Counted from the first letter of the stretch, positions 1 to 11,186 are shown. The stretch: DNA of 64,000 nt from Rhineura floridana (GCF_030035675.1 NC_084489.1:18327001-18391000), one strand, 5' to 3'. The notes: generated by a model from the sequence alone, not told the origin. Made by a program: numbers and translations.

Positions 1-634
1 ATCCTTTCTGGAGCAGGGGAACTGGCTCCGCGCCGGGGCCTAAGAAGGAGCCGGCCCAGCCTGGCCTCCACTGACACCGCCTCTTCATGGCTCCTGCTGA
101 GGCTGCTCGGACGCTGTCTTCTAGCAACAGCTCCCACGGGGGCTGCTGCTGGGGGGGGGTCCCTGCAGGGGGGGCGGCTGGACGAAGGCGCCCACATCGT
201 GGCAGACGCGGGCCAGGAGGCTGCCCTCGCTCAGCCAGGTGGCTGCGGGCTCCACTCCAGCACCCTCACCTGCGGTTGTGTGGGCGGCAGGGCTGCTGCT
301 GCAGCTGTGGCTGTGTGCCGCTCGCCAGCGGGCAGGGGCTACTGCTGGGGGGGTCCCTGCAGGGGCAGCAGCTAGATGTGCTGGGCCTCGCTCAAGCACA
401 GGAACGACTACGGCGGCTCAAGTCCTCCTGTCTCTGCAGTCCCTGCCTCACTGAGAAAGGGCGGGAAGGTGGCCAGCCACAGCCCAACGTATGCATGTGT
501 CAATCACACATGCGTGCCTGTGGGGGCCGCTGAAAAGCCGGAGATCCACCTGTTTAACGAAAGTATGGCCGGAGACCGGAGACGGCCCCCTTTTGCCGGA
601 GACTCCGGCTGAAAACCGGAGATCTGGCAACCCT
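1..634. repeat. GC-rich unassigned block ending in CCGGAGA repeats
   Basis: No gene is recognised here. The first 500 bases are GC-rich with a near-duplicated stretch (the 'ctgctgggggggg...tccctgcagggg' motif appears near 145-170 and again near 340-365). From about 535 to 625 the motif CCGGAGA recurs five times in direct orientation, with one inverted form, ending at 'ctggcaaccctaat'. The mix of direct and inverted CCGGAGA looks like the end of an interspersed element, perhaps a DNA transposon, that landed next to the TIR-X copy beginning near 680. Open frames here have no recognisable domain and look accidental. Confidence 0.4.
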
Positions 635-679
635 AATCCGCTTCCAATCCCCTTTTCCCTTCCCCCTCTCCCCTCTCCT

Positions 680-1545
680 TCCAAGCTATACAGGAAGTGG
701 ATTGGACTGTGAAAGACCAACCCAAATTGTGTTTGCATTCTGACAAATTTGTAGAGCAGTCCAATATCTCAGAGTGGAGGTCAGGTCTCCTGCTCCCCTG
801 GTGCATTCATTATAGCTGCCCAATTTCCCTGGATTTAAAAGTTTGATAGAAATATCTGTGGGCTATAGGTACCAGGGCCAGGTCTAATGGGCAGCCAGGT
901 GGGGCCCTGGCTGAGGGCCCTACAGCCCACAGGGCCCCCTGAAGGGCCCCATGTTATGGTGGGGGAGTAGTGCTCCCTTTCTGTGGCAGCAGATAGCAGG
1001 GAGGGAGTGGCCCGCCCATTTGCTGACCGCCCTCCCCCTGCTCACTTGCCCGCCATCCCGAAGGCGCCTCATTATGGTGGGGGAGTAGCACTCCCCTTCC
1101 ACGGCAGGCTGCAGCAGATCAGAGGGAAGGAGCTGCCTGCCCAGTCACTGGCCCTTCCGGCACTTCCGGCTTGCTTGCCCGCCATCCTGAGGGCTCCCTC
1201 CTTTCCTGCCTCACTGCTCCCTCCCTCTCTTGCCTGCTCCCTTGCCCTCTGCCCCTGCCAGCTCGCTTGCCCTGCCCCCCGCTTCCTCCCTCCCTCCCTC
1301 ACTTGCCCTCCGCCTCCGCCAGCTCCCTCTCTTGTCCTCCCCCATCTCCCCCCCACTCACTCACCCGACCTCCTGCCCGACCTTTCACTCCTCTGCCTGC
1401 CTGGTAGGTAGGTAGGTAGGTGGGGCGTGCATGTGTGCGTGTGCCAGGGCCCAGGGCAGGCTGGTGCCCAAGGGCCCCAGCATTTCTGGGGCCAGCCCTG
1501 ATAGGTACATTCTTAAACTGCAAGGTTTTTTTGCCTGTGAGTGAA
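680..1545 (+). repeat. TIR-X right-end copy, split by a hAT insertion
   Basis: Bases 680-872 and 1501-1545 together match the right terminal repeat of the TIR-X family found nearly complete at 19194-20550 and 28725-30127: the 'aagtggattggactgtgaaa' core, 'ggtcaggtctcctgctcccc', and the terminal 'cctgtgagtgaat'. The match is interrupted only by the hAT element at 873-1500. The left part of TIR-X is missing and the sequence upstream is GC-rich and unrelated. Confidence 0.75.
873..1500. mobile_element. Non-autonomous hAT-type DNA transposon, 628 bp
   Basis: The element starts CAGGGCCAGG and ends GGCCAGCCCTG, short imperfect inverted ends of the hAT kind. It is flanked on both sides by the identical 8-bp sequence ATAGGTAC (865-872 and 1501-1508), the target duplication length typical of hAT. 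The interior is GC-rich with a long C/T-rich tract (about 1200-1400) and no transposase; the open frames in the tract are by-products of low complexity. It sits inside a TIR-X terminal repeat, so it is the younger of the two. hAT is inferred from duplication length and ends. Confidence 0.85.
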
Positions 1546-1915
1546 TATATTGCACAGAGAGACACCCTGAATTTGGAGGAAGTTTACATAGTCAGTTTAG
1601 CAGCATTTGGCTAGGTGCTACGTCCTCTGCTTTCCTCCAGCTAGGGACACTTTTGATCTCTACTAGCTGCCCAAGGCAGACACAGTTGAAAGGTGAGATA
1701 GTAAACCAACATTTGTAGATGGTTGTGTGTTTCTTATCTATGTTAACATATGCTCCAATTGTCCCTTTTTTGTGCTACCTGGCACTGCTGTATTATTATC
1801 CTTATTTTATCCCTATTTTCACCTTTCAGGGAGCAGTCCTAGGTTTTCAGAAAGAGCAGCTGATAGACAAATAGAGAAGGGGGTCCACTGCTGTTAGTCT
1901 CCTCAGGCCCATGTT

Positions 1916-2085
1916 ACCAAATTATTCCAAGCTACACAGGAAGTGGATTGGACTGTGAAAGACCAAAAATTCTCTTTGCATTTTTTACAAATGTGCAGGG
2001 CAGTACAATGTGTCACAGAGAAGGTCAGGTCTCCTGCACTCCTGGTGCATTCACTATAGCTCCTCTCAGGAGGTCTGTTCTGCAC
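1916..2085 (+). repeat. TIR-X terminal-repeat fragment
   Basis: About 170 bases match the TIR-X right terminal repeat ('ttccaagctacacaggaagt', 'gtcaggtctcctgcactcct', 'ggtgcattcactatagct'), with more divergence than the copies at 19-20 and 28-30 kb. The outermost end of the repeat is missing. Nothing is recognised in the 370 bases between it and the copy ending at 1545. Confidence 0.7.
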
Positions 2086-3306
2086 AATGTCGGCGCTTTA
2101 CCTTCAGTATGGCGGCACTACCCTTTGGAACTCCTTTACATACACACACACCATAGTGGTTCAAAAATAAACAATCTCTGAATATAGGCCACATCCCTAA
2201 AACCAGATCACTTAAGTCACAGTTTCTCTACTTACAAGAGTGTAATTATAGGTTGCACTCAGGTTTTATACAAGCCAGATTTGGGAAGAAAGTACTGCCT
2301 ATATTCAGACTAACACAGTATGTTTTTATTGTAAATTGTTTTGGGATGTTTCATAGGAAGTGATTAACAAACAAAATAAAAAAAATAATGTTGATGTCGG
2401 GGCAGATCAGGATTCAAGGCCCCCTCCTGTTCCCCTGACAAAGATGAAAAATTATGCTATACCAGTCTTGGAATGGGTATAGTTATTTTCCTCCCCAGTG
2501 AAACCGAAGGGAGGGTACATTTAAAAGGGATGACCACGTACACACAAACACGCCCAAATGGAGACATGCGAAAGGGGAAATCACTGAAGCTTCTGTGTTC
2601 CCTGACTTGGCCTGATCTTGTTTTACTTTGTCTTACAAAGAAAGCTTATGCATGTTTATTCAGAAGTAAGTCTCACTGAATTCCCTTGCTATGGGCTCAA
2701 ACCCTGTTGAACAAATACAGTGGGTCTTACTTCTGAGTAAATACGCATAGTATTTCATAGTTCACTTATCTCCCATGTTGCTCACCTTATTTGGTACTGG
2801 GACAGAGCACCAGGATATGGTCACGGGCTTGGTTCCTGGGTTTATGCCTGTGTTTGGTGATCTACTGCTGCTGGCGAAGAATAAGTAGTCCCTTGAGGAT
2901 GGGAAAGCGAGTCCTCTGTGTTGGGTTCTCCAATGGCTGGTAGACCAATTAGTTTTAGTAAATTAGCAGAGTTTAGCTTAGTGTAGATTGCTCAGTGCTC
3001 TGTGCTGCATGATTTTACCTGAGAGAAAGCGAGATTTTACGTTGCTTTAAATCACTCAGACAGACTTAGACTTGGTTTCGAAATAAGAAAAGACTACTTT
3101 ATTAATAGAAATACATACTGGATAGGAAAGATGCTAGTTCTCTTTAGCTAAGTTGGAGGTTGCAATGGCCATGAGCCGATCAGCACAGATCAGTGGGAGC
3201 CTAGCCAGCTGTAAGGACTATCTCACTATTTCTCTGCCCATGCACAGAGGACCATGCAAAGAGGACAGGCAAGGATATGCCTATCCCACCAATTCCTGCA
3301 TGACGG
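2086..3306. other. Intergenic, no gene seen; one short hairpin repeat
   Basis: No coding or RNA gene is recognised. At 2667-2740 there is an inverted pair 'cagaagtaagtctcactg' / 'cagtgggtcttacttctg', the short squamate-type interspersed repeat also seen near 15.9, 25.6, 36.3-37.3 and 49.3 kb. The rest looks unique. Confidence 0.5.
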
Positions 3307-3448
3307 CAGGGCTTTTTTTGTGATAGTATTTACCAGTACAGAGTCCCATCACCTTCTTTTTGCTGCCCATAGCAGCCATTTTCTGCTGGCACGTTAATCA
3401 ATTTATGAGTACTGGCACCTTATTTTTCTTACCAGAAAAAGAGGACTG
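3307..3448. mobile_element. Small hAT-type MITE, 142 bp
   Basis: The element begins CAGGGCTTTTTTTGTG and ends with a loosely complementary AAAAAGAGGACTG. The flanks are CATGACGG (3299-3306) and CATGAGGG (3449-3456), an 8-bp target duplication with one mismatch. The interior has 'gagtactggcacctta', a motif I associate with an abundant reptile hAT family. There is no coding capacity. Confidence 0.75.
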
Positions 3449-3514
3449 CATGAGGGAATAATCATTTCCAGGACTGGCACAAATATCCTTAAAGATATAC
3501 CGGAGAAATGTAGT

Positions 3515-3612
3515 TGACCATTTTATTTTTATTTTTATTACATTTCTATCTTTCCTTCAAAGAGCTCAGTGTGAGAGATGCTGATTTAATCTGCCAAACT
3601 AATGCATGTCTA
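3515..3612 (-). repeat. LINE 3'-end remnant (CR1/L2 type)
   Basis: Read on the minus strand the segment ends in an A/T-rich tail after a 'ctttgaaggaaag...atagaaatgtaataaaaataa' type sequence, the usual 3' end of CR1/L2-like LINEs in reptiles. It directly precedes the Ngaro fossil. It is short and diverged, so the family is not certain. Confidence 0.45.
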
Positions 3613-5687
3613 GGGCTCCAGAAGGCCTGTTCCGCGGCCCCCAGCAAAGCCTGGAGCAGCAGGTTGTGTTTGTGGTCCGGGATTGAAGTCCTGGCCGCCA
3701 GTTGAGGGCAGTCAGTGTGTCAGAGCTGGCACTTACATGAGAAGACTGAAGGGCCCTCACCTGTACTAACCTTTCTGGCATCAAGATTGACTCTGGGGCT
3801 CAGTGTTGCCGGCTTCCCGGGACTAAGCTTGATGTATTACGAGAGAGGATTTGCAGTGTGACTCAGGCAGAGAAAGTGTCCCTTGCCACCCTCCAGGAGC
3901 TGGCCGGGCATTTGAACTTTGCCTGCAGGGTCATCACACATGGGCGGGCATTCCTGCGCCGGGTGTATGACATCATGACAGGACTTTCTAGGCCTCATCA
4001 TAGGGTTCGAGTTATGGCTGCCCTGCGCGCCGATCTAGCCATGCGGGCATCCTTCTTGCAGGGATTTAACGGAGTGACCTTCTGGCGAGAAGAACGCCTC
4101 CTGGAGGCGGAGCTGCAAGTCCATTCAGATGCAGCTGGGTCTTTTGGCTTTGGGGTATTTTTGGCGATTCTTGGTGTAAGGGTGGCTGGCCTGAGGATTG
4201 GGTTCAGGCGGGATTAACTAGAGACTTAACCTTCCTTGAATTTTTCCCTATTGTAGTGGCAGTGCACTTGTGGGCAGTTAGGCTACAGAATTCTACTGTC
4301 CATTTTTGGTGCGATAATATGGCCACTGTTCAGGTGATTAACTCCCTTGCATCCAAGAATGCCAATGTTATGTGCTTGGTTAGGGCATTTGTCCTTCAAT
4401 GTCTCCACTTTAATATTCTCTTTCGGGCACGGCATGTCCTGGGCATGGATAATAGCATTGCTGATGCTCTGTCACGGAACCAGATGGAGAGATTTCACCA
4501 GCTGGCACCGCTTGCCAGGACTCAGCAGGATGTCATCCCACCCTCACTTTGGGAGATTGGAGAGCGGAGTCGGAGAGTGCAATAAGTTTATTGCTTGCCC
4601 CCAGCACGATGGCCAGCTGTAACAGAGCAGGTAGGGAGCTTCATGACTTTAGAGCCATCAGGGGCTATCTTCAGTCGTGGCCCATTCCAGTTGATCATTT
4701 GCTGGAATTCTTCGTGGAAGGTAGACAACGGGGTCTTTCAGTCAGAACACTAAGGGGTAAGTTAGCTGGTCTCGCATTTCTTGCCAAAGCCAGGGGTGTC
4801 ATAGATTCCACTGAGGATTTCCAAGTGAGGCGTATGTTGGATGGTTGGGCCAGGGAGCACCCTCTCCCCTGATGCTAGACGACCTTTTTCACCACAACTG
4901 CTCATGGGGTAATTAGGGCAATGGAACACCTTATGTTCTTCCCCCTTTGAGGCATGTTAGTCTCATGCCACTGCCCTCACATTGTTTCTTGGGGCATTTA
5001 GGGTAGGAGAAGTAGTGGCCAGGTCAAAAATGGATGGCTCCTTCCGTGCTTTGTTAATTTCAGATGTTAGTTTGGTTGACGGGCAGGCCAATGTTAGGCT
5101 CCGGTGGTCTAAGTCTGACCAGTGGCATAAGGGCCAGACAGTGGTCTTGTCACCTTCATCGCAGGAGGACATTTGCCCCGTTAAGGGCATTGGAGCTTTT
5201 TATGTTGATGTGGGGATCTGGGCCTGTTTATCTGTTTATACACAAAGAGGGTTCCCCTCTGACAAGGTTTCAATTTGGGGCCCTCACGAAGTCTGCCCTT
5301 CGGGGCCAAGAAGTGGACATGGCTGCATTTGGTACCCATTCCTTTCGGATTGGGGCAGCTCCAACTGCAGCCTGCATCGGCCTTCCATGAGACCAGCTCC
5401 AGGTTATTGGGAGATGGCGTTCTAAGGCTTACAAGCTGTACATTCGATCATGGAGTAAGCAGCAGGATCTGAATGTTCGATTGGTTTTAATTTGTCTTTT
5501 TATGTTGGCAGGTTGCTGGATGGGAGCGGAGCATGTGCGCATCTTACTTTGCGGCCACAGCATGGTTTTCTGGGCTGGCCATAGGGCAGCGAAGTCAAGT
5601 GTTGGGTCAAAGCTCGGGCTCAGCCAGTGGGCCACAGTACAATGGCTTGGTCATTGAGGGATGTGCTGGGATGGGCTCCTACCCCCC

Positions 5688-5801
5688 AGAGCTTGGAAAA
5701 GTTACTTTTTTGAACTACAGCTCCCATCAGCCTAATCCAGTGGCCATGTTGCCTAGGGCTGATGGGAGTTGTAGTTCAAAAAAGTAACTTTTCCAAGCTC
5801 T
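5688..5801. mobile_element. Palindromic MITE inside the Ngaro fossil
   Basis: The arms 'agagcttggaaaagttactt' and its exact complement at the other end enclose 'gaactacagctcccatcagc' and its near complement 'gctgatgggagttgtagttc'. The whole element is one hairpin with a loop of roughly 25 bases. This sequence is an abundant hAT-like MITE type in reptiles. I found no clear target duplication. It lies inside the fossil element at 3625-6912 and is therefore younger. Confidence 0.75.
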
Positions 5802-6540
5802 CCAGCAAAATTTGGTGCGGGCTGTTCCGCATGTTCTGGTCATTCACCTGGGTGGTAATGACCTAGGTTTGTTGAAGGGCAAGGCCCTGATGTTACAGGC
5901 ATGCCACGACTTCCGTGTCATCAAGGAGAGTTGGTTTCAAGTTCTGTTGGTGTGGTCTGACATCCTACCTTCTAGGGTGTTTTTGCTACTGTGGGACCCC
6001 AAGGGGTATTGATAGGGCGCGCAAGAAGATCAACCGACAGATCAGGTTGGCTCTCCTTGGACAAGGGGATTTAGTTATACGGCATCCAGACATAAGTCCG
6101 GACAGGGTTGAACTCTATAGGCCTGATGGTGTTCACCTGACTGATGCGGGTAACGACATTTTCTTGGCAGACCTGCAGAGGTTTCTGCGAGCTTTGGTCC
6201 TCGGCAGTGGGGTAAAGGGTGTCTAAACAGAGATTTGACACCCTTTTGTGGCTGGAAGGTGCGGGAAGGGAAACTGGAAGAGACAGCTAGGTGACACCCT
6301 TAGGTACCTTTGGGGTTGATTGACGGATCTGGAGGCCTGCCCTTCAGAGCTTTATGGCTTGGAGGCAGGATACGGGCTGCCTTTGGGGCCAACTTACCTA
6401 TCCACCTGGAGTTGTATGGCCCGGGGGGGTGATGTGGGAAGGCCCCCCTACTCACCCTAGAGGTGAGGCGGGGGTAGGGGCAAACAGAATGGCTCGCTCT
6501 TACCCAGGCAAGGGTGGTCGCCCAATAGCTGTAATTAGAT

Positions 6541-6912
6541 ACATCAAATATAACTTAGCTCTCGCACCTAGGTTTTACCTCTGCAGGTTATTTTAAGTTT
6601 AAAGTTTAATAAAGTGGCCCTTAGTTCAACCCAGTCTCGGTGTCTGTGTGTTTATTTCAGCCCTTGGCTGCAAGTCCTGCTCTGTGGCCCTGGCAAAGCC
6701 TGGGGCAGCAGGGTGTATTTGCAGCCCGGGATCAAAGTCCCGGCCACCAGTTGAGGGCGGTCAGTGTGCCCGAGCTGGCACAGACATCAAATATAACTTA
6801 GCTCCCGCCCCTAGGTTTTACCTCTGCAGGTTATTTTAAGTTTAAAGTTTAATAAAGTGGCCCTTAGTTCAACCCAGCCTTGGTGTCTGTGTGTTTGTTT
6901 CAACCCTTGGCC
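6541..6912 (+). repeat. Ngaro right-end repeats B1-A2-B2
   Basis: B1 (about 6541-6674) and B2 (about 6784-6912) share 'acatcaaatataacttagct', 'aggttttacctctgcaggtt' and 'aataaagtggcccttagttc'. A2 (about 6675-6783) between them matches A1 near 3625-3734, sharing 'gccagttgagggc.gtcagtgtg'. The order A1 - body - B1 - A2 - B2 is the split direct repeat pattern of Ngaro-type elements. An AATAAA lies within each B repeat and could serve as the element's polyadenylation signal. Confidence 0.85.
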
Positions 6913-8000
6913 TCAATACCATGTTATGCATCTTCAGCTGGAGAACTTCTTTGAAAAATATGTACTGCAAAACTGTACAAACACTGAGGCCCACAAAACC
7001 ACAAGGTGTTTTTCACGCAGCCGAAGAGCAGGATCATGGCCTTCCTGTTATTGTTGCTTTGTCTTTGCAATAAAACCCATAACACAGTAGATGAAATCTT
7101 TGTGCTGTGGTCACTAGATGTCAGGCTTACGTTACTGACATCTGAAGTTTGAACTGTCTTCAATTCCCTTCTTTCCTTTTTACCCCCACCATTATAGTTC
7201 TACATTTAATAAATGTATTATAATGTAATAAGTACAGCACTCTATTAAACGAGAAGCCTTTGATTAAATAATATGGAACACTGCAGAAATATCACTGGAA
7301 TCCTAAAGAGAAGCAATCTGCCAGTGCTTTGTCACAAGTTTTTTAAAAAGATGTTTTGTTTTTAAGATGTTTTAAATATTCTTGTAAATATTTTATTGCT
7401 TGTTTGCTGCCCTGGGAAGGGCAAGATAGAAATAAGTAACTAAACAGATAAATAAATAAATAAATGATATATTTGAAAAATGAAGAATTCCAGACCCCAC
7501 AACCTGAACATTTGGAACAACCAAAGCAATAAAAGAGTGAGTAAGTTTTGAACTTCTGCAGAGATAATGAAGCCTGCAATTTTATACCCATCTACCTGGG
7601 ACTTAATTCTGAGGCATTATGCAGATTTCAGGTTGCCCCTGGGACACCTGCCAAAGTGGCCTTCAGAGACTTGTCAACCTCTGGATCTGGCTCTCCAGCT
7701 CAGTGCTGTAACGCATCATAACTGCACCTGGTGTGAAAGATATATTGTGTGCCCTCCTCCATATACCTATATATTGCTATAAATGTCTATTTAAATTAGA
7801 ACCACAGATGCAAAATTACAATTAAATAAGAAAAATTACATCCAACTATTGTTTTATGAAGGTGAGTTAATTTAGTCTAATTAAACTGAGGTGCCAATAA
7901 ATATTACAATTTCACAAAATCACATTAATGCAGTTTATTAAGAAGTAAATTTGAGCAAAAAATCATGAAAATTGAACAAATGTTATACATTTAAATATGA
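6913..8000. other. AT-rich intergenic; LINE tail at 7372-7470
   Basis: No gene is recognised. At about 7372-7470 a 'gctgccctgggaagggcaag' stretch followed by (AAAT)n is the 3' end of a CR1/L2-like LINE on the plus strand. The remainder is AT-rich and appears unique. Confidence 0.5.
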
Positions 8001-8146
8001 TTTTCATATTTATTTTTGTCATACAAAAATCAAAAATACCCATGTGGGATTAATAAAACTATTATTCACTGTTAATAATGGTTTTCACTAATTACACATG
8101 GGTAATTTTGATATTTTTTTTTGGATATATGAAAACATTAAAATGA
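8001..8146. repeat. AT-rich imperfect palindrome, about 75-nt arms
   Basis: The two halves around about 8072 are complementary: left 'ttttcatat...atcaaaaatacccatgtg' against right 'cacatgggtaattttgat...atatgaaaac', with 'attatt' / 'aataat' at the loop. The arms have scattered mismatches. It has the shape of a foldback MITE; I could not fix its ends or a target duplication. A second pair of weaker complementary stretches (cacattaa near 7922, ttaatgtg near 8151) may mean the element is longer. Confidence 0.55.
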
Positions 8147-8639
8147 TCTTTTAATGTGTGAAATTCACACTATTATAGTGATTTTAAGCTGCACTCTTAT
8201 CAGCAGCAACTAATCTCTCTCCCCCGATCTTGCACCTGGTGTTGGGACACCTGTCGTACCATCCTAGTTACACGACTGCTCCACCTGGATCCAATTCCCC
8301 ACCCGTGTCGAAGACAGGGCTAACGGAAAAGCAGTGGGTGGTTTCAATCTGATCGCATGACATGCCTCTAAAATGGTAAGAAATTTAGACACGCTGAGGA
8401 CACCAATTTTTTTTTAGGGAAAATGTAAAAAAAAACTTGAAAAAAAGTTTAAGAGCTCAGGAGGGGCAGTGCTACTCCTCCCTCACTTCCACCCCACTGG
8501 CTTGAGCTCCTCAGGGTGCAGGATAAGGCAACTAAAATGTCTTCAGATTCCCCCATGCCTGCTACACACACCTTAGAATTGCAGCCTTAATGACCTATTT
8601 TTAAACTTAGGAAAACGCATCTGTTTGTTGTACTGTATT
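8147..8639. other. Intergenic, nothing recognised
   Basis: Neither strand shows a gene or an interspersed repeat that I recognise. Around 8395-8460 there are A- and T-runs. Confidence 0.4.
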
Positions 8640-8735
8640 TATTATGATGTATTTTAATTGAGTTGTACGTCACCTAGAGTGGCCATTGGCCAGATAGGCG
8701 ACTTATAAATTAAAATTATTATTATTATATTATTA
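8640..8735 (+). repeat. L2-type LINE 3' end
   Basis: The sequence 'ttgtacgtcacctagagtgg' and 'ccattggccagataggcgac' followed by (TTA)n matches, in opposite orientation, the 3' end of the L2-type LINE at 36560-37245 ('gtcgcctatctggccaatgg'). It is a short 5'-truncated copy. Confidence 0.75.
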
Positions 8736-10764
8736 TTATTGCATGGAATGTTGGTTCTATATTAACTTAAAATGAATCCGTAGGTGTATTGATTATATTT
8801 TAAACAGGTTTGAATAATAACAATGTATGGATTTCTAACAGGCCAAGCACACAGTTGTCCTGGAGCTGTAGTGAGGGAAGGAGTAGTTGGCTTGATGGAG
8901 ATTTCTATTTTTAGAAAAATGGAGGAGACATATGTGGTACACAAAGCTAACGAATAAACTTAGCCATTATAAAAGACTGTGGCAATGTAAGAAAGTAAAT
9001 AAAATAATGTACTTTTTTTGGGGGGGGGGTAATCCAGATGCCATCTTTTCCGTCTCCTCCAAGCCTATGGTTTTATATCTGTAAAATGGGATTCCTGCTA
9101 AGAAATACTGCTAAAATGGTCAAGCCAGTCTCCTTTGTTATTAGCCCTACCCAGGTCTGCTAAGTGTCAGCTTTGTTATCTTAAGCTTGGGCCAAAGTGT
9201 TGCATAGAAACTGCAAGCTAAAGAGGAACAGAAGGGCGTTTGCCTCCTCTGACTGGAGGTGGTGCCAATAAAGAAGCAGCAGTCTTGAACTGGGTCTGAG
9301 ACAAAGAACTGTAGTTTACCCTTCACTGATCTACAGTTCCCAGCACCAGGAACAAACTACAGTTCCCAGGATTCTTTGAGGGACTCTTTGTGTTGGAAAT
9401 GTGCTTGAAATAATTCTGTTCTATGTGACAGAGGCTTGTTTTGCTCCCTGTACTATGGCATTGGGGAGCCCCCTAGAAACGTAACAGGGAAGCAGGATCT
9501 GCTGGAGTGTTAAGGTTGTGATCACTTCCTTTTTATGCTCAGCAATATATGTAAAATGTATGACCTATACCATAGATTGAAATGTAGTTGTTTGTGATTA
9601 GAGATGAAGTCCTGAGGAATAAAATGGAAACTTTTCAATTTTTCCAATTACTTGCTCCCTCAAACCTTTTTTTTTGTTTTCTGTTTTCCTAAAAATTCAA
9701 AAAAGAAAAGAAGGAAAAAAGGGGAAAAACTTTTCCCCATTTTTTCCCAGGCCTTCACATCTCTATCTATGATATATATATTGAACATTTAAATAAAAAT
9801 GTTTTTTAAAAAAGGAAGAAAACATTGGGGACCCCCGAGATCTTTCGCCACTTGGAGATTGGGGTGCTCATAGCAATATCATCAGTGAATTTATCAACTA
9901 TTGGAACAAACTCAAATCACCCATAAATGTAAAACAAGAGATATAGGCAATCCCGTACGGAAGTATAAGGACAAAAACCAAAACCACACACAGAACTCTT
10001 TGAAAACATTTAAAGTCATATTCTGCCTTTAAAAATTTTCTTCTCTATATATAATTTACTCTTTTAGATATATATATGCTTTGTCATTCTTTTGAATTTG
10101 CAATAAATAATAATAAATGTTTTTAGAAAGCATTCCCTGACAAAGCATAGGCTATTTTACACAAGGAAGGAAAAACAACCCAGCCTCTCTATGGAGGAGT
10201 AGAGGAAAGCAAGAATGAATGGAAAATGCATTCCAAGGCTCCACCATTTCACAGATTAAATAGGGGAAATTGTGTGGATGTGTAATAACACATTTACTCT
10301 CAAATCAAGGATTGTTGCCTGGTTTCTCTCTCCCTGCATGGTCCCGTTCCTGCTGCAGGCTCTTCTCTACCTGTTGCATGCTGCATTAATCTATTCCGCA
10401 ATTAAGGACTGCACTGCTGTCCGAAGCTGGGTGCGATAGTGAGCAAACCATGTTAAAAGCATGTTTAATAATTATGTGGAAGGGGTGGAAATAGAAGGAA
10501 AACATTACTTTGGCATGTTGTGCCCAAGTGCATGTTTGGTGCATGTGTGCCGTTTCTGAACAGGAAAAGCAAAACAGAGAACATTGTTTACCAAAAAATA
10601 GGGATTACCCTTGGGAAATAAGGAAGCCAGAATGTGTGAAAGCATCCTGAAACGAAAATGTTACCGTGCAGTGTTAAGTGCAATAACTGTTTCTAAGTTT
10701 CCATATGGCTATATATATTTCTGTTTGATGGGTGGTGGCTATTAGCTACTGGATTTTGGCTGTA
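8736..10764. other. Intergenic, no gene seen; small hAT fragment
   Basis: No gene is recognised. At about 9300-9395 'ctgtagtttaccc', 'ctacagttcccagcacc' and 'ctacagttcccaggattctt' form part of an abundant hAT-type MITE; related pieces lie near 18545-18610 and 31855-31960. The rest is AT-rich and appears unique. Confidence 0.45.
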
Positions 10765-11005
10765 AGCACACTAGCTGCCTACAGCAAAGCATTTTCATTG
10801 GCCACACCTGGAAGGGCAAAGGGTTGATCTGCCAATGAGTTGCAACATCTGTTTGAAGCTGGGTTTTTTTTAAGAAATGCACTAAAGCTGATCTCACCAG
10901 GTTTTACAGTAAAAAGGGGTGGGGTTTGACCCGTGTTGTGTGCCCTCGTTTTCAGAAAAGAGAGGTAGAGATGCCCTGGAACTGGCAGAACAGTAAATGT
11001 GTCTC
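10765..11005 (+). repeat. Repeat R2, copy 1
   Basis: About 240 bases are shared with 32058-32305 in the same orientation: 'cacactag', 'ttggccacacc', 'ctgtttgaagctg', 'ccaggttttacagtaaaaag' and 'gagaggtagagatg' occur in the same order with moderate divergence. I do not recognise the family and see no inverted ends. The minus-strand open frame in it is probably accidental. Confidence 0.6.
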
Positions 11006-11186
11006 TACCCATAGCCTACACAACTTGATTGGGTTGGATTGAAGAGTGAACATTCGAGAAGTTAGTACATAGGCAGAGGACAAAGAAGCATGAGTTTTGC
11101 AACTGACTTGCAAGCAGCAGCCTGGAAGATCATCAACAGCTGCATGCCGCTTGCTTTTGAGGTAACTGATGTTGCTTTAAAGACTA

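Larger units (their letters stand above)
3625..6912 (+). mobile_element. Fossil Ngaro/DIRS-type tyrosine-recombinase retrotransposon
   Basis: Parts in order: a left terminal repeat A1 (about 3625-3734); reverse transcriptase C-terminal and RNase H remnants (about 3858-4585, with the 'GHLNFACRV...HGRAFLRR' and 'RARHVLGMDNSIADALSR' signatures of the DIRS order); a tyrosine recombinase remnant (about 4630-5440, with 'GAFRVGEVVARS' and 'THSFRIGAA'); an SGNH-hydrolase-like remnant (about 5815-6226, 'VIHLGGNDLG' and 'DGVHLTDAGND'); then right repeats B1-A2-B2 (6541-6912). Split direct repeats, a tyrosine recombinase instead of an integrase, and an SGNH domain point to Ngaro. No Gag part is recognised. 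The copy is broken, with at least half a dozen breaks, and carries a later MITE. The A and B repeat pairs are still clearly alike, so it is probably of moderate age. Confidence 0.85.

Noticed and set aside
983-1411. 142-residue Pro/Leu-rich open frame
   Set aside because: It is the translation of the C/T-rich tract inside the hAT element at 873-1500.
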